Assembly (NCBI RefSeq): GCF_003024675.1
Contig: NZ_PYLP01000008.1
Location: 32,793-96,792, forward strand
Direction: 5' to 3'
Source: Faecalibacillus faecis
Lineage (GTDB): Bacteria; Bacillota_I; Bacilli_A; Erysipelotrichales; Coprobacillaceae
Length of the DNA stretch: 64,000 nt
Made by a program: the position numbers and the translations under genes. The notes under the pieces were generated by a model. That model did not search any database, was not told where the DNA came from, and worked only from the letters and a program-made list of their open reading frames with translations. Of this stretch, positions 1 to 9,029 are shown in pieces (position 1 is the first letter of the stretch; each line of letters opens with the position of its first letter).

Positions 1-1188
1 GGCAGCGATTAAACGACTTGACCAATAGAAATTATCGGTTGATACTTCAGCAGTTGTATTAGAAAGATAATCAGGTGTTTCATTGATTGCTCCATAAAAT
101 GGAACAAGGGCATTAAAGACGTTTGATGCATAAGCAATCCATTCGATTGCTTGGAATTCTTGAGGCATATAAGGTCTTAATTGTATCACAGAAACGAAGT
201 CATTACGATTGATTCCAATTGGACGATACATTCCTTTTTTAGAAAGGTCTCCATGGTTTTTATAAGGATCATAGTCTGTTCCTTGGAAATGTGAAGATAA
301 TACGTATTTGACATCTTCAATTGTAATTTTCTTTTCTGGTTTTAATGACCAAGGAATATCATCATCTTCAGGATGATGATCAAAAGTATGTGGATTTAAA
401 TATTTTTCAATAATCCAAGCACGAGGTGTATTATAGATATGATCAGAATCATCATGACTTCCAAAAATATCGCGTGCATTAAAACCACCATCAAAAGAAA
501 CATTTAAATGATGAAGATCAATAAATTCTTGTAGATCTTTAGAACACATATGATTTTCTTGTTTTCCTAGAGCATCTTCTAGATCAAATTCATCAATACC
601 AAATTGATTTGGCATCACAACATAGAAATCATCAGGAACTCTTTTAGCTATCCAATGATGTCCACCAATTGTTTCTAACCACCATATTTCATTGACATCT
701 TGAAATGCAATTCCATTCATTTCATAAGTCCCATATTTTTCAAGTAACATTCCAAGTCTTTCTACACCTTCACGGGCACTATGAATATAAGGTAAGACAA
801 TATAGACAATGTCTTCTTCACCAATGCCTCCTGGAATATCATTTTCTTCATCATATTCGACAAGTGGATCTGCACCTAGAACACGAGGGTTGGAAGTAAT
901 CGTTTCAGTGGCAGTCATTGCGATATTTTCTTCATTGATTCCACTTGCAGCCCAGATTCCTTTTCCTTTTACAGCGTTTGGCATAGCTGTATATTTTAAG
1001 GGATTATCAGGTAAATCTATTTCTAGATTTGAAAGAACAGTTTTGTATTTTCTTTGTTGTTGATGTGGTTCTATAACCACAAATTTTTTTGCGGTAAATC
1101 CATTAGCTCCAGAATCATCATTTCTTGCAATTAATGTTGATCCATCATAAGAAGCATTTTTACCTACAAGTATTGTTGTACACGACAT
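1..1188 (-). CDS. C69-family dipeptidase (PepD-like), 3' end cut by window edge
   Basis: Peptidase of the N-terminal-nucleophile C69 family, expected to cleave dipeptides in the cytoplasm. Translating the minus strand from 1188 gives MSCTTILVGKNAS followed by YDGSTLIARNDD, the family's typical N-terminus. The Cys at position 3 would be the nucleophile after Met-Ser removal. The frame stays open for 396 codons to the window edge. Family members are usually about 470 residues, so perhaps 75 C-terminal residues are missing. An AAGGAG site lies 9 bases upstream of the ATG. The gene lies downstream of, and in the same direction as, the GGDEF gene, separated from it by a terminator. Exact substrate is not visible. 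Confidence 0.88.
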   Translation of the reverse strand, partial: MSCTTILVGKNASYDGSTLIARNDDSGANGFTAKKFVVIEPHQQQRKYKTVLSNLEIDLPDNPLKYTAMPNAVKGKGIWAASGINEENIAMTATETITSNPRVLGADPLVEYDEENDIPGGIGEEDIVYIVLPYIHSAREGVERLGMLLEKYGTYEMNGIAFQDVNEIWWLETIGGHHWIAKRVPDDFYVVMPNQFGIDEFDLEDALGKQENHMCSKDLQEFIDLHHLNVSFDGGFNARDIFGSHDDSDHIYNTPRAWIIEKYLNPHTFDHHPEDDDIPWSLKPEKKITIEDVKYVLSSHFQGTDYDPYKNHGDLSKKGMYRPIGINRNDFVSVIQLRPYMPQEFQAIEWIAYASNVFNALVPFYGAINETPDYLSNTTAEVSTDNFYWSSRLIAA

Positions 1189-1228
1189 AATTTTCAACTC
1201 CTTTTTTATTTCATTATAGGCTTTTTTT

Positions 1229-1260
1229 ACAAAAAGAAAAGTAGAAGATTATTCTTCTAC
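1229..1260 (-). terminator. Intrinsic terminator of the GGDEF gene
   Basis: An 8-bp inverted repeat (1241-1248 with 1253-1260, GTAGAAGA/TCTTCTAC) is followed on the minus strand by a T-rich tract. The stem overlaps the last codons and stop of the diguanylate cyclase gene. Confidence 0.75.
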
Positions 1261-2859
1261 TTGATAGTGAATTGTAAAACGATGTTGACCATTATTTTTA
1301 GATTGATAAAGGGCTTCATCAGCAAATTCAAAGGCATGATCAAAAAGTGTATCATGGTCAAAAAGATAGACTCCTAAACTTAAAGAAAATGGAACGTCTT
1401 GATGATCAAGTGTAATTTCATCTAAACAATTCAAGAGTTCTTCACAATGATGTTGAATTTGTATTTTATCTGTTTCTTTAATAAAAATGATAAATTCATC
1501 ACCACCCATCCGAATGACGATATCATCATTTGCACTGTGAACAAGTAAATATTTAGCTAACGAAACAAGTAATTCATTTCCTATAAGATGTCCAAAAGTA
1601 TCGTTAACACTTTTAAAATGATCAACATCTAAAACAATAAGCGCATGTTTGTTTGACGGAAAGTTCTTTATATAATCATTCGCTAAATATTTTCCAGCTT
1701 CCAAATTATAAAGATGTGTTAATGAATCTCTTTGAATTTTTTGTTTAAGCATATTTTGTTTATGCCAGTTTTCTGTAATATCTGATGCTGTTGCTAAAAC
1801 AATTTCTGGTTCATCATTTGAATTATAAATGACAGTTGATTCTAAAGTCTTTACACAATAATTCTTTGAATTACGATAGAATTCACGATAAGTAACAGGT
1901 CCTTTTATTTTTTGAGTAAATAAATCAACTATTTTATGACGATCTTCTTTAAAAACTGTAGTACGATCTGAATCTACATATTCTAAATAATGGTCATAGA
2001 CTCTTTTCTTTGATTCATCTAAAATATCGATAATCATTTTATCTTCTTGAATATGATATTCAAGAATAGAAATAGCATTATCTTTTAAGACCATTTCATA
2101 TTTTTCTTTTTCTACAATTGAATTAAGTTCACGATCTTTAATAGCTGAAATATCAGTAATAAAACATTGAACAGTGAGGTATTTTTCATTATTAAAAACA
2201 TATTGCCCTTGATCATATATCCATAAATAAGAACCATCATTTTTACGAATACGGTATTCTAATTGATGAGTTGGAGAAGTAGACATATTTTTTGTCAATG
2301 TTTCTTTAACTTCTTTAAAATCTTTTTTATGGATACAGTTTGACCAGTGGTGTTGACAATCCTTTAAGAATTCTTCTTTATTGCAATAATGTAAAAGATT
2401 TAGAAGATTATCATTAATATCTACAATTGTAAAATCATTATCAAGTTTAAAAGAACAAGAAGCAAGAACATAAGGGGCAGGTTCTAAATTCTTTTGTATT
2501 GAAGCGATAGATGTATGTAAAACTTCTACTTTATGATTTTTAAAAATAAGTGTATAAAAATATTTTGTTTTTGTATGGTAGCTTTGCATATTTAAATAAA
2601 ATGATCCTTCTATTATACTTACAACATCGTTTTCATAGACAATTGTTGAGGTAATATCTTCAATATTAAATGAAAAATCATTATCTTTATATTGTTGGAT
2701 ATGCTCTAGAATATCTTGGTAAGTTAATATATTTTCTGTATATAATCCCATTGCTTTAATGCTTTTTGAAAGATAGGGAATAATAACATTTATATCTTGA
2801 TTGTTAAATATACAGTTTATTATCTTTTTTGCGAGTTCAATATAATTTTCTTTTTCCAT
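1249..2859 (-). CDS. PAS/GGDEF diguanylate cyclase
   Basis: Predicted to make cyclic di-GMP from two GTP. The C-terminal GGDEF domain (about residues 370-530) has an intact RMGGDEFIIF signature. No RxxD inhibitory site is visible five residues before it, so product inhibition through that site is not expected. Residues about 145-255 form a PAS/PAC unit (RIRKNDGSYLWIYDQG) and a second PAS-like region follows. The first about 120 residues resemble a SnoaL/NTF2-like sensor fold, which is a weak call. There are no membrane segments, so it should be cytosolic. I chose the ATG at 2859 because AAAGGGAG sits about 7 bases upstream; the longer frame to 2889 overlaps a TATAAT-like box. No partner phosphodiesterase is nearby. 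Confidence 0.9.
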   Translation of the reverse strand: MEKENYIELAKKIINCIFNNQDINVIIPYLSKSIKAMGLYTENILTYQDILEHIQQYKDNDFSFNIEDITSTIVYENDVVSIIEGSFYLNMQSYHTKTKYFYTLIFKNHKVEVLHTSIASIQKNLEPAPYVLASCSFKLDNDFTIVDINDNLLNLLHYCNKEEFLKDCQHHWSNCIHKKDFKEVKETLTKNMSTSPTHQLEYRIRKNDGSYLWIYDQGQYVFNNEKYLTVQCFITDISAIKDRELNSIVEKEKYEMVLKDNAISILEYHIQEDKMIIDILDESKKRVYDHYLEYVDSDRTTVFKEDRHKIVDLFTQKIKGPVTYREFYRNSKNYCVKTLESTVIYNSNDEPEIVLATASDITENWHKQNMLKQKIQRDSLTHLYNLEAGKYLANDYIKNFPSNKHALIVLDVDHFKSVNDTFGHLIGNELLVSLAKYLLVHSANDDIVIRMGGDEFIIFIKETDKIQIQHHCEELLNCLDEITLDHQDVPFSLSLGVYLFDHDTLFDHAFEFADEALYQSKNNGQHRFTIHYQVEE

Positions 2860-2910
2860 AGATAAGGCTCCCTTTAAAAAATTATACAATATGTTTCTTT
2901 GGTTTTGTTA

Positions 2911-2951
2911 AAAAATAAAAAGAATGCTTCAAATTAAATTTTGAAGCATTC
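2911..2951 (-). terminator. Intrinsic terminator of the distal class A PBP gene
   Basis: Inverted repeat GAATGCTTC (2922-2930) with GAAGCATTC (2943-2951), extended by A/T pairs and followed on the minus strand by a T-rich run. Confidence 0.85.
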
Positions 2952-2956
2952 CTCTT

Positions 2957-5608
2957 TTATTGCACTGTAAAATGAATTGTTTTTTCAACTGTACTTGTTC
3001 CGTTTGATTCGCTCATTTTAATAGCATAACTATTTCCAGAGGTTAGATTAGAAATGGTAGCACTATTTTGATTGATTGAGGAAATAATAGTGCCATTACT
3101 ATCTAATAAAGTAATAGAACATGTGTTACTTTCACTTTGTAATTGAATATTTACTTGTAAAGAAGAATTATGAATGGTTGAGCCATCATAGACATCTCCT
3201 TGTTCATTTTTAATGACAGCATTTAAAGAATTTAATTGTAATTGGATTTCTTTTTCAATTTTATTAGATGTCTTATCTCTTGCTTTTTCATAATTATAAT
3301 ATCCTGTAACTTTCACGTTTTGATTTACAGTATAATTAATAGTTCCCGTAGGTGATGAAAAACTTTCTTGATGAACTATTTGACCGTTATTATCAGTGAC
3401 GATGACGGTATATTGAACTTTTCCAAAAAGTTTTGTTGATTCTGTAGCGTTTTCATCACTTGTCGCATTTTCTGGTGAATAAGGCGTAAATTGATAATTA
3501 ATTTTATTTTCACTATTTAGTGAAATATCAAATGAACTAAGCTGATTTAAATTATAAGCATCACTATCTAATTTATTACTTGGTACAGTTCCTTTTTTAA
3601 ACCATGCTGTGATGACAGTGTCTTCACTTGCTCCTTCTGTCGGTAAAACATAAGGGTAAATTCCTTTCATAATTGTTGCTTGTTCCACGTCATCAGGTTG
3701 ACTTGGATAAGATTTACCTGTCCCTTTATTTTCCAAATGCTTCAATAAAGTTTGCACAACCTTACCAGGATAGGCCTTATAAGTACTTGTCGTTTTTCCT
3801 TTATCAATACCTTCTTTTGCAAATCCCATCCATACGGAACAAATATATTCACTTGAATAAGCTGACATCCATAAGTCACGGCTTTTTCCTGCCATACCTT
3901 TCCCTTTTTTAGAATCCCAGTTTGATGTTCCAGTTTTAGCACCAACGTTAGAAAGACCGGAAAGATAGGCATAATTACCACTACCATTTTTAGTGTAATC
4001 AAGCATGGTTTCTCTTACCATAAAGGCACTCGCTTTAGAATAAGCACTTTGTTTAATGTTATCTTGAATTTCCTGATCAATTTTATAAACTTTACCTGTT
4101 TGAACGACTTCAATATAGTTGATTGTATGGCTTTCAACATATTGGCCATTATTAGAAATAGTTGCATAGGCACTTGCCATTTCTAAAGGAGAAATCCCAT
4201 TTGTCCATCCTCCAATAGCACTTGCAAGTCCAATGGATTCGCCATCCATATTGATACCAATGGATTCCATTGCTGATTTTATTTTTTTATTACCAACTTT
4301 TTGTTCGACTTCATCAAAAGTTTTGATAGCAGGAATATTCCATGAATTTTCAAGGGCATTTGAAACAGTGACCATTCCATGGAATTTACGATCCCAGTTT
4401 TTAAACTTACCACCATAAGCATCATCATCCATAATAGAATGTCCCGTACACCAATCTAAATATTCAAAAGCAAGACCATAATCTAAAAATGGTTTTACTG
4501 ATGAACCAGGTTGTTGTTTTGTTGTCGCAAAGTTAAGGTTACCGTAAGAATAATTACGACCACCAATAAGAGCAACGACACGTCCATCTTGACTTGATTG
4601 AATGGCACCTCCCATACGCATATCTTCATCGCTATAATCATACTTTTCGCCATTTCCAATAGCAGTGGCAAGTTCTTGTGTTTCTTTATCACAATAAGTG
4701 TAAATATTCATTTGAACTTCTTTTGGATCAAGTCCTGTACGATTTTTGACTTCTTCAGTGACAAGATCAACGTAAGCTGCAAGTGACGAATTATTTGTAC
4801 TAGGTGTTGCTAAAGTGTTTTCAATTTTTACTTTTTTTGCTTCATCACATTCTTCTTGAGTAATATAGCCATGTGTTACCATTAAATTTAAAATACGGTT
4901 ACGTCTTGTTGTTGCTTTGTCTAAGCAATAATAAGGATCAAAATTATAAGGTGAATTTAAACTTCCAGCAAGCATGGCAGCTTCGGGAAGAGTTATTTCA
5001 CTTACATCTTTGTTAAAGTAATAACGACAGGCAGCAGAAATACCAATTGAATTTGTACTTCTACCAAAGTAAATTTTATTTAAATAAAGTGTTAATATTT
5101 CTTCTTTACTTAATTGTTTATCTGCTTGAATTGCTAGAAAGATTTCTGAAAGTTTTCTTGTATATGTTTTTTCTGCGTTAGGAAAATAAGTTTTTTTAAT
5201 CAATTGTTGAGTGATTGTTGAACCACCGCCACGAATATGTCCCGCTGCTAAGTTAGTAATAGCTGCTTTTGCAATACGTGGTAAGTCAAAACCATCATGT
5301 TCAAAAAAACGCGAATCTTCAGCAGCAACAACGGCATCGACTAAAACTTGAGGTAAATCCTCATAAGTGATATTTTCTCTTGTTCCATTTTCTTCACTAC
5401 CGTAAGTATAAATGGCTTCACCATTTTTATCATACATAACACTCGCACCAGAAGATAGCAATTTTTTAGCATCGAAAGCTTCTGTATCTTTATAAATTCC
5501 ATATCCTAAAAAACCTATTCCTCCGACAACAAGTAATGAAAAAATGATAATACAAGTAATAACAATTCTTTTTTTATTGAGTTGTTTCATTATTTTATTT
5601 GCAGGCAT
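2957..5608 (-). CDS. pbp1A: Class A penicillin-binding protein (PBP1A-like), distal tandem copy
   Basis: Bifunctional peptidoglycan glycosyltransferase/transpeptidase, anchored by one membrane segment (residues about 15-37) with the catalytic domains outside. The GT51 domain carries EDSRFFEHDG with catalytic Glu97. The transpeptidase domain has the SxxK nucleophile Ser369 in GSSVKPF, the SxN motif at 422-424 and KTGT at 558-561. A C-terminal region of about 200 residues, rich in Ser, Thr and Asn, looks like beta-sandwich (fibronectin/Ig-like) modules and is absent from the neighbour. Start ATG 5608 has GGAGG six bases upstream. It follows a closely related PBP gene, with a terminator between, so it may be transcribed separately or by read-through. 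Confidence 0.95.
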   Translation of the reverse strand: MPANKIMKQLNKKRIVITCIIIFSLLVVGGIGFLGYGIYKDTEAFDAKKLLSSGASVMYDKNGEAIYTYGSEENGTRENITYEDLPQVLVDAVVAAEDSRFFEHDGFDLPRIAKAAITNLAAGHIRGGGSTITQQLIKKTYFPNAEKTYTRKLSEIFLAIQADKQLSKEEILTLYLNKIYFGRSTNSIGISAACRYYFNKDVSEITLPEAAMLAGSLNSPYNFDPYYCLDKATTRRNRILNLMVTHGYITQEECDEAKKVKIENTLATPSTNNSSLAAYVDLVTEEVKNRTGLDPKEVQMNIYTYCDKETQELATAIGNGEKYDYSDEDMRMGGAIQSSQDGRVVALIGGRNYSYGNLNFATTKQQPGSSVKPFLDYGLAFEYLDWCTGHSIMDDDAYGGKFKNWDRKFHGMVTVSNALENSWNIPAIKTFDEVEQKVGNKKIKSAMESIGINMDGESIGLASAIGGWTNGISPLEMASAYATISNNGQYVESHTINYIEVVQTGKVYKIDQEIQDNIKQSAYSKASAFMVRETMLDYTKNGSGNYAYLSGLSNVGAKTGTSNWDSKKGKGMAGKSRDLWMSAYSSEYICSVWMGFAKEGIDKGKTTSTYKAYPGKVVQTLLKHLENKGTGKSYPSQPDDVEQATIMKGIYPYVLPTEGASEDTVITAWFKKGTVPSNKLDSDAYNLNQLSSFDISLNSENKINYQFTPYSPENATSDENATESTKLFGKVQYTVIVTDNNGQIVHQESFSSPTGTINYTVNQNVKVTGYYNYEKARDKTSNKIEKEIQLQLNSLNAVIKNEQGDVYDGSTIHNSSLQVNIQLQSESNTCSITLLDSNGTIISSINQNSATISNLTSGNSYAIKMSESNGTSTVEKTIHFTVQ

Positions 5609-5669
5609 AATATTCCTCCAATCTTATTTGTACTAGAATAAGTATACCTTATTTTAATTCATAAAAGCA

Positions 5670-5705
5670 AATCTATAAAAAAGGAAATAGAGAATTTCTA
5701 TTTCC
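5670..5705 (-). terminator. Terminator between the two PBP genes
   Basis: Inverted repeat GGAAATAGA (5683-5691) with TCTATTTCC (5697-5705), followed on the minus strand by a T run. It lies just after the stop of the proximal PBP gene. Confidence 0.8.
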
Positions 5706-5708
5706 AAG

Positions 5709-7973
5709 TTATTGATTTGTATTTTGTGAGGTATCAGGTGTTGTTGAACTATCTTGATTTCCCTGACTGCCAGTACCTTGATCTGTAGTTCCTTGATCTG
5801 TAGTTCCTTGATTTGTAGTACCTTGATCTGTAGTTCCTTGCTCACTGTTTCCTTGATCACTAGTACCTTGATTTTGGGAACTTTGATCTGTATTTCCTTG
5901 ATCCGTAGTTCCTTGATTACCAGTATCTTGACTTGTTGTATCATCTGTATTTTCAGTCGTTTGTTCCTCTGTTGCTTCTTCAGTTGTTTCACTTGCATGA
6001 TGACTATGAGATGTTCCTTTTTTATAATATTCATTACCATCTTTAATAACTGTAGAAGGTTGTTCTGGATAAATCTTATTAGAATCATTTTTTTGTAAAT
6101 GCTTTAACAACATTTGAACAACTTTTCCAGGATAAGCTTTATAACGACTTGTTGTCTTTCCTTTATCGATACCAGTTTTATCAAATCCCATCCATACCGA
6201 GCATACATAGTCAGGTGTATAAGCTGTCATCCATAAATCACGGCTTTTTCCACCCATACCATTTCCTTTGCTTGAAGCCCAGTTTGAAGTCCCTGTTTTA
6301 GCACCAACATTATCAATACCTGATAGATAAGCGTAGTTCCCACTACCGTTTTTTGTATAATCAAGCATGACTTCACGAACCATAAAGGCACTTGCTTTCG
6401 AATAATCACTTTGTTTTGCTTCGTCTTGAATGTCTTCATCAACGTTGTAAACTCTTCCCGTTTGAACAATTTCAATATAATTAATTGTATGACTTTCTGT
6501 ATAAAGACCATTATTAGAAATTGTTGCATAGGTACTTGCCATTTCTAAAGGAGAGATACCTGTTGTCCAACCACCGATGGCATAAGAAAGGTTTGCTGGA
6601 TCTTTTTGCTTAGACATGTCAATACCAAGGGATTCCATCGCTGAAACAACTCCGGATTTACCAATTTTCTTTGTAACTTCTTCATAAGTTTTAATGGCAG
6701 GAATGTTCCATGAATTTTCTAATGCAGAAGTTACAGATACTGTACCATGGAATTTTCTGTCCCAGTTTTTAGGTTTGAAGTTTCCTTTTGAATAAGGTTC
6801 ATCAACGATTGTTTGACCAGTGCACCAATCAAGATTTTCAAAAGCAAGACCATAATCTAAGAATGGTTTTACGGAAGAACCTGGTTGTTGTTTCGCTGTG
6901 GCAAAGTTTAAAAGTCCGTAAGAATAATTACGTCCACCAATAATGGCAACAATTCGGCCATCCTGACTTGATTGAATAGCACCACCCATACGCATATCTT
7001 CATCACTATAATCATATTTATCACCGTTAGCAATAGCTGTAGCAAGTTCTTGAGTGTCTTTATCACAATAAGTGTAAATGTTCATTTGAACTTCTTTTGG
7101 ATCAAGTCCTGTACGTTCTTTAACTTCTTCAGTAACAAGGTCAACATAGGCTGCAAGAGTCGAATTATTGCTTGTTGAAGAAGAAGTACATAAAGTATTT
7201 TCAATTTTTACTTGTTTTGCTTGGTCACATTCTTCTTGGGTAATATAACCATGGACAACCATTAAGTTTAAAATGGTATTACGACGATTTGTTGCTTTAT
7301 CTAAACAATAATAAGGATCATAGTTATAAGGTGAATTCAAGCTTCCTGCAAGCAGTGCTGCTTCGGGAAGAGTAAGTTCACTGACATCTTTATTAAAATA
7401 GTATTTACATGCAGCAGCAATCCCAATTGAACGAGTACTTCTACCAAAATAAATTTTATTAAGATAAAGTGTTAATATTTCTTCTTTACTTAATTGTTTA
7501 TCTGCTTGAATTGCTAGAAAGACTTCTGAAAGTTTTCTTGTATATGTTTTTTCAGCGTTTGGAAAATAAGTCTTTTTGATTAATTGTTGAGTGATTGTTG
7601 ATCCACCTTGTCTACCACCAGTTGCTAAATTGGAAATAGCAGCTTTAGCGATACGTGGTAAATCGAAACCATTGTGCTCAAAGAAACGAGAATCTTCAGC
7701 AGCGATGACAGCATCGACTAAAACTTGTGGAAGATCATCGTATGTGATATTTTCTCGCGTTCCATTTTCATCACTACCATAGGTATACATAACCTCGCCA
7801 TTACTATCATACATGACACTTGCACCAGAGGATAAAAGCTTATCGGCATCGAAAGCTTCTGTATCCTTATAAATATTAAATCCTAAAACACCAGCTAAAA
7901 CAATAGCACTAGCTAATGCAATTGTTCCTATAATACGAATAGGTTTTAATTTTTTTAAAGTTCTTGTTTTCAT
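5709..7973 (-). CDS. ponA: Class A penicillin-binding protein (PonA-like), proximal copy coupled to recU
   Basis: Same bifunctional peptidoglycan synthase family and layout as its downstream neighbour: one N-terminal membrane segment, GT51 motif EDSRFFEHNG, transpeptidase motifs GSSVKPF, NSWNIPA and KTGTSNW. The ATG overlaps the recU stop (ATGA), with a GTGAGG ribosome site inside recU, so the two are translationally coupled as in the recU-ponA operon of Bacillus. Instead of the partner's beta-rich tail it ends in about 90 low-complexity residues built on a GTTDQ-like pentapeptide, as in other surface PBPs with extended disordered tails. The two copies share a nearly identical DNA patch (see findings), which suggests duplication with later gene conversion. 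Confidence 0.95.
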   Translation of the reverse strand: MKTRTLKKLKPIRIIGTIALASAIVLAGVLGFNIYKDTEAFDADKLLSSGASVMYDSNGEVMYTYGSDENGTRENITYDDLPQVLVDAVIAAEDSRFFEHNGFDLPRIAKAAISNLATGGRQGGSTITQQLIKKTYFPNAEKTYTRKLSEVFLAIQADKQLSKEEILTLYLNKIYFGRSTRSIGIAAACKYYFNKDVSELTLPEAALLAGSLNSPYNYDPYYCLDKATNRRNTILNLMVVHGYITQEECDQAKQVKIENTLCTSSSTSNNSTLAAYVDLVTEEVKERTGLDPKEVQMNIYTYCDKDTQELATAIANGDKYDYSDEDMRMGGAIQSSQDGRIVAIIGGRNYSYGLLNFATAKQQPGSSVKPFLDYGLAFENLDWCTGQTIVDEPYSKGNFKPKNWDRKFHGTVSVTSALENSWNIPAIKTYEEVTKKIGKSGVVSAMESLGIDMSKQKDPANLSYAIGGWTTGISPLEMASTYATISNNGLYTESHTINYIEIVQTGRVYNVDEDIQDEAKQSDYSKASAFMVREVMLDYTKNGSGNYAYLSGIDNVGAKTGTSNWASSKGNGMGGKSRDLWMTAYTPDYVCSVWMGFDKTGIDKGKTTSRYKAYPGKVVQMLLKHLQKNDSNKIYPEQPSTVIKDGNEYYKKGTSHSHHASETTEEATEEQTTENTDDTTSQDTGNQGTTDQGNTDQSSQNQGTSDQGNSEQGTTDQGTTNQGTTDQGTTDQGTGSQGNQDSSTTPDTSQNTNQ
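5776..5938. repeat. Degenerate 15-bp tandem repeat coding for the PBP tail
   Basis: About ten head-to-tail copies of a 15-base unit of the form CCTTGATCTGTAGTT, increasingly degenerate toward the higher coordinates. On the minus strand each unit encodes a Gly-Thr-Thr-Asp-Gln-like pentapeptide of the PBP C-terminus. The unit length is a multiple of three, so copy-number changes keep the reading frame. Confidence 0.85.
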
Positions 7974-8557
7974 TTAAATACCTCACAATAATATTGATCA
8001 ACGATTTCTAAATAATGAAGTCGTGGAAGATAGCCTGTTCTAATCAAATGTCCATTTTCTTTAATGGTTTCATACTTGAGAGATTTCCGATCATTTTTCC
8101 GATAAGCTTCAACCATAAAAGAAGCATCCAGTAAATAAACTTCATTTACTCGTGTGAAAGCAATAATTAAAAAAGCAATTCCTCCGTGTTTTATAATTCT
8201 GTCTAAATGATTGATTTGATGTAAAGAAATATTTGTAAAAGGAAAAGAAAATGTTTTGGTTTCTTTTGCTTCAAAATCAATATATCTTCCTTTATAAATC
8301 CCATTGTAGTCTGTTGTTGAAGGTGCTTGGAAGTAGGCTTCCACGATTTTAGCAGCACTTCTTTCTGGATAAGAGACTTTAACGATTTGAATAGGTGTTG
8401 GTTTTTTATGAATAACTGCTATATCGTTGGCTAAATAATATTGATTTGTAAGATTGATATCTTCTTCTAGATTCATTCCACGATGAGCAGTATCATGTTT
8501 ACCATCTATTTTACGTATATAGGATTGTACTTTTTTCTTATTTGGATAATTAACCAT
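7970..8557 (-). CDS. recU: Holliday junction resolvase RecU
   Basis: Structure-specific endonuclease that resolves four-way junctions during recombination and chromosome segregation in Firmicutes, where it replaces RuvC. The 195-residue length is normal. The nuclease core is visible as YNGIYKGRYIDFEAKETK (Asp, Glu and Lys of the PD-(D/E)xK fold), preceded by RSAAKIVEAYFQAP and followed by LHQINHL. Start ATG 8557 has AGAGGT five bases upstream and TATAAT on the minus strand at 8587-8592. It overlaps the downstream PBP gene by four bases and is divergent from gpsB, the classic arrangement around rnpB in Bacillus relatives. Confidence 0.95.
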   Translation of the reverse strand: MVNYPNKKKVQSYIRKIDGKHDTAHRGMNLEEDINLTNQYYLANDIAVIHKKPTPIQIVKVSYPERSAAKIVEAYFQAPSTTDYNGIYKGRYIDFEAKETKTFSFPFTNISLHQINHLDRIIKHGGIAFLIIAFTRVNEVYLLDASFMVEAYRKNDRKSLKYETIKENGHLIRTGYLPRLHYLEIVDQYYCEVFK

Positions 8558-8644
8558 AGAGACCTCTTTTAAATTTTTATAGCAGTATTATAACACATAT
8601 TTAATTTGTGATAACAACTCTTTGATAAGAAATTGTTTTTTATC

Positions 8645-8672
8645 TTGAAAAAAGGAAATAAATTGGTACAAT
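8645..8672 (+). promoter_or_regulatory. Promoter of gpsB (and possibly rnpB)
   Basis: TTGAAA (8645-8650), 16-bp spacer, TACAAT (8667-8672) preceded by TGG, an extended -10. The ribosome site AAAGGAG follows at 8678-8684. Confidence 0.7.
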
Positions 8673-8693
8673 GAGGTAAAGGAGTTGAAAAGC

Positions 8694-9029
8694 ATGGAAA
8701 ATAAAGTCGTATTAAGTCCAAAGAAAATTGTTAGTAAAGAATTTAAAGTAGATTTTAAAGGATATAATGCAGATGAAGTTGATCACTTCTTAGATCAAGT
8801 TGTCAAAGATTACGAGGCTTTTGCAGGATTATTAAATAATTCTTATGATCGTATTGAACAGTTAGAAAGACGTTTAGCTGATCAAAAAGCAATGCTTGCA
8901 CGATTAGAAAGAGAAAAAGCTTTACAAGATGATAACTTAAGAGCTTTAGAAGATAATGTGTCATCAAATGTTGATATCTTAAAAAGATTATCATTATTAG
9001 AAAAAGCAGTATTTTCACAAAATAAATAA
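8694..9029 (+). CDS. gpsB: Cell-division/wall-synthesis coordinator GpsB (DivIVA family)
   Basis: Small cytosolic coiled-coil adaptor that binds class A PBPs and shuttles between septum and sidewall. The N-terminal DivIVA domain (residues about 5-65) is clear: LSPKKIVSKEF, YNADEVDHFLDQV, then a coiled coil to about residue 75. The C-terminus is short and charged, as in GpsB rather than full-length DivIVA. A TTG at 8685 is in frame, but the ATG at 8694 sits nine bases from AAAGGAG and is preferred. It faces away from recU and the PBP genes, whose products it is expected to help control. The stop codon touches the first bases of RNase P RNA. Confidence 0.93.
   Translation: MENKVVLSPKKIVSKEFKVDFKGYNADEVDHFLDQVVKDYEAFAGLLNNSYDRIEQLERRLADQKAMLARLEREKALQDDNLRALEDNVSSNVDILKRLSLLEKAVFSQNK

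Noticed and set aside
705..1063. Plus-strand frames of 64 and 84 residues
   Set aside because: Antisense to the C69 dipeptidase, no ribosome site, no family resemblance.
5776..5938. Short regularly spaced repeats that could suggest CRISPR
   Set aside because: Units are contiguous 15-mers without spacers, in frame with the PBP gene.
5654..6098. Long frames on both strands over the PBP tail (144 and 114 residues)
   Set aside because: They arise because the 15-base repeat is free of stops in several frames; the Ile/Lys- and Ser/Leu-rich translations have no ribosome site and the PBP frame explains the DNA.
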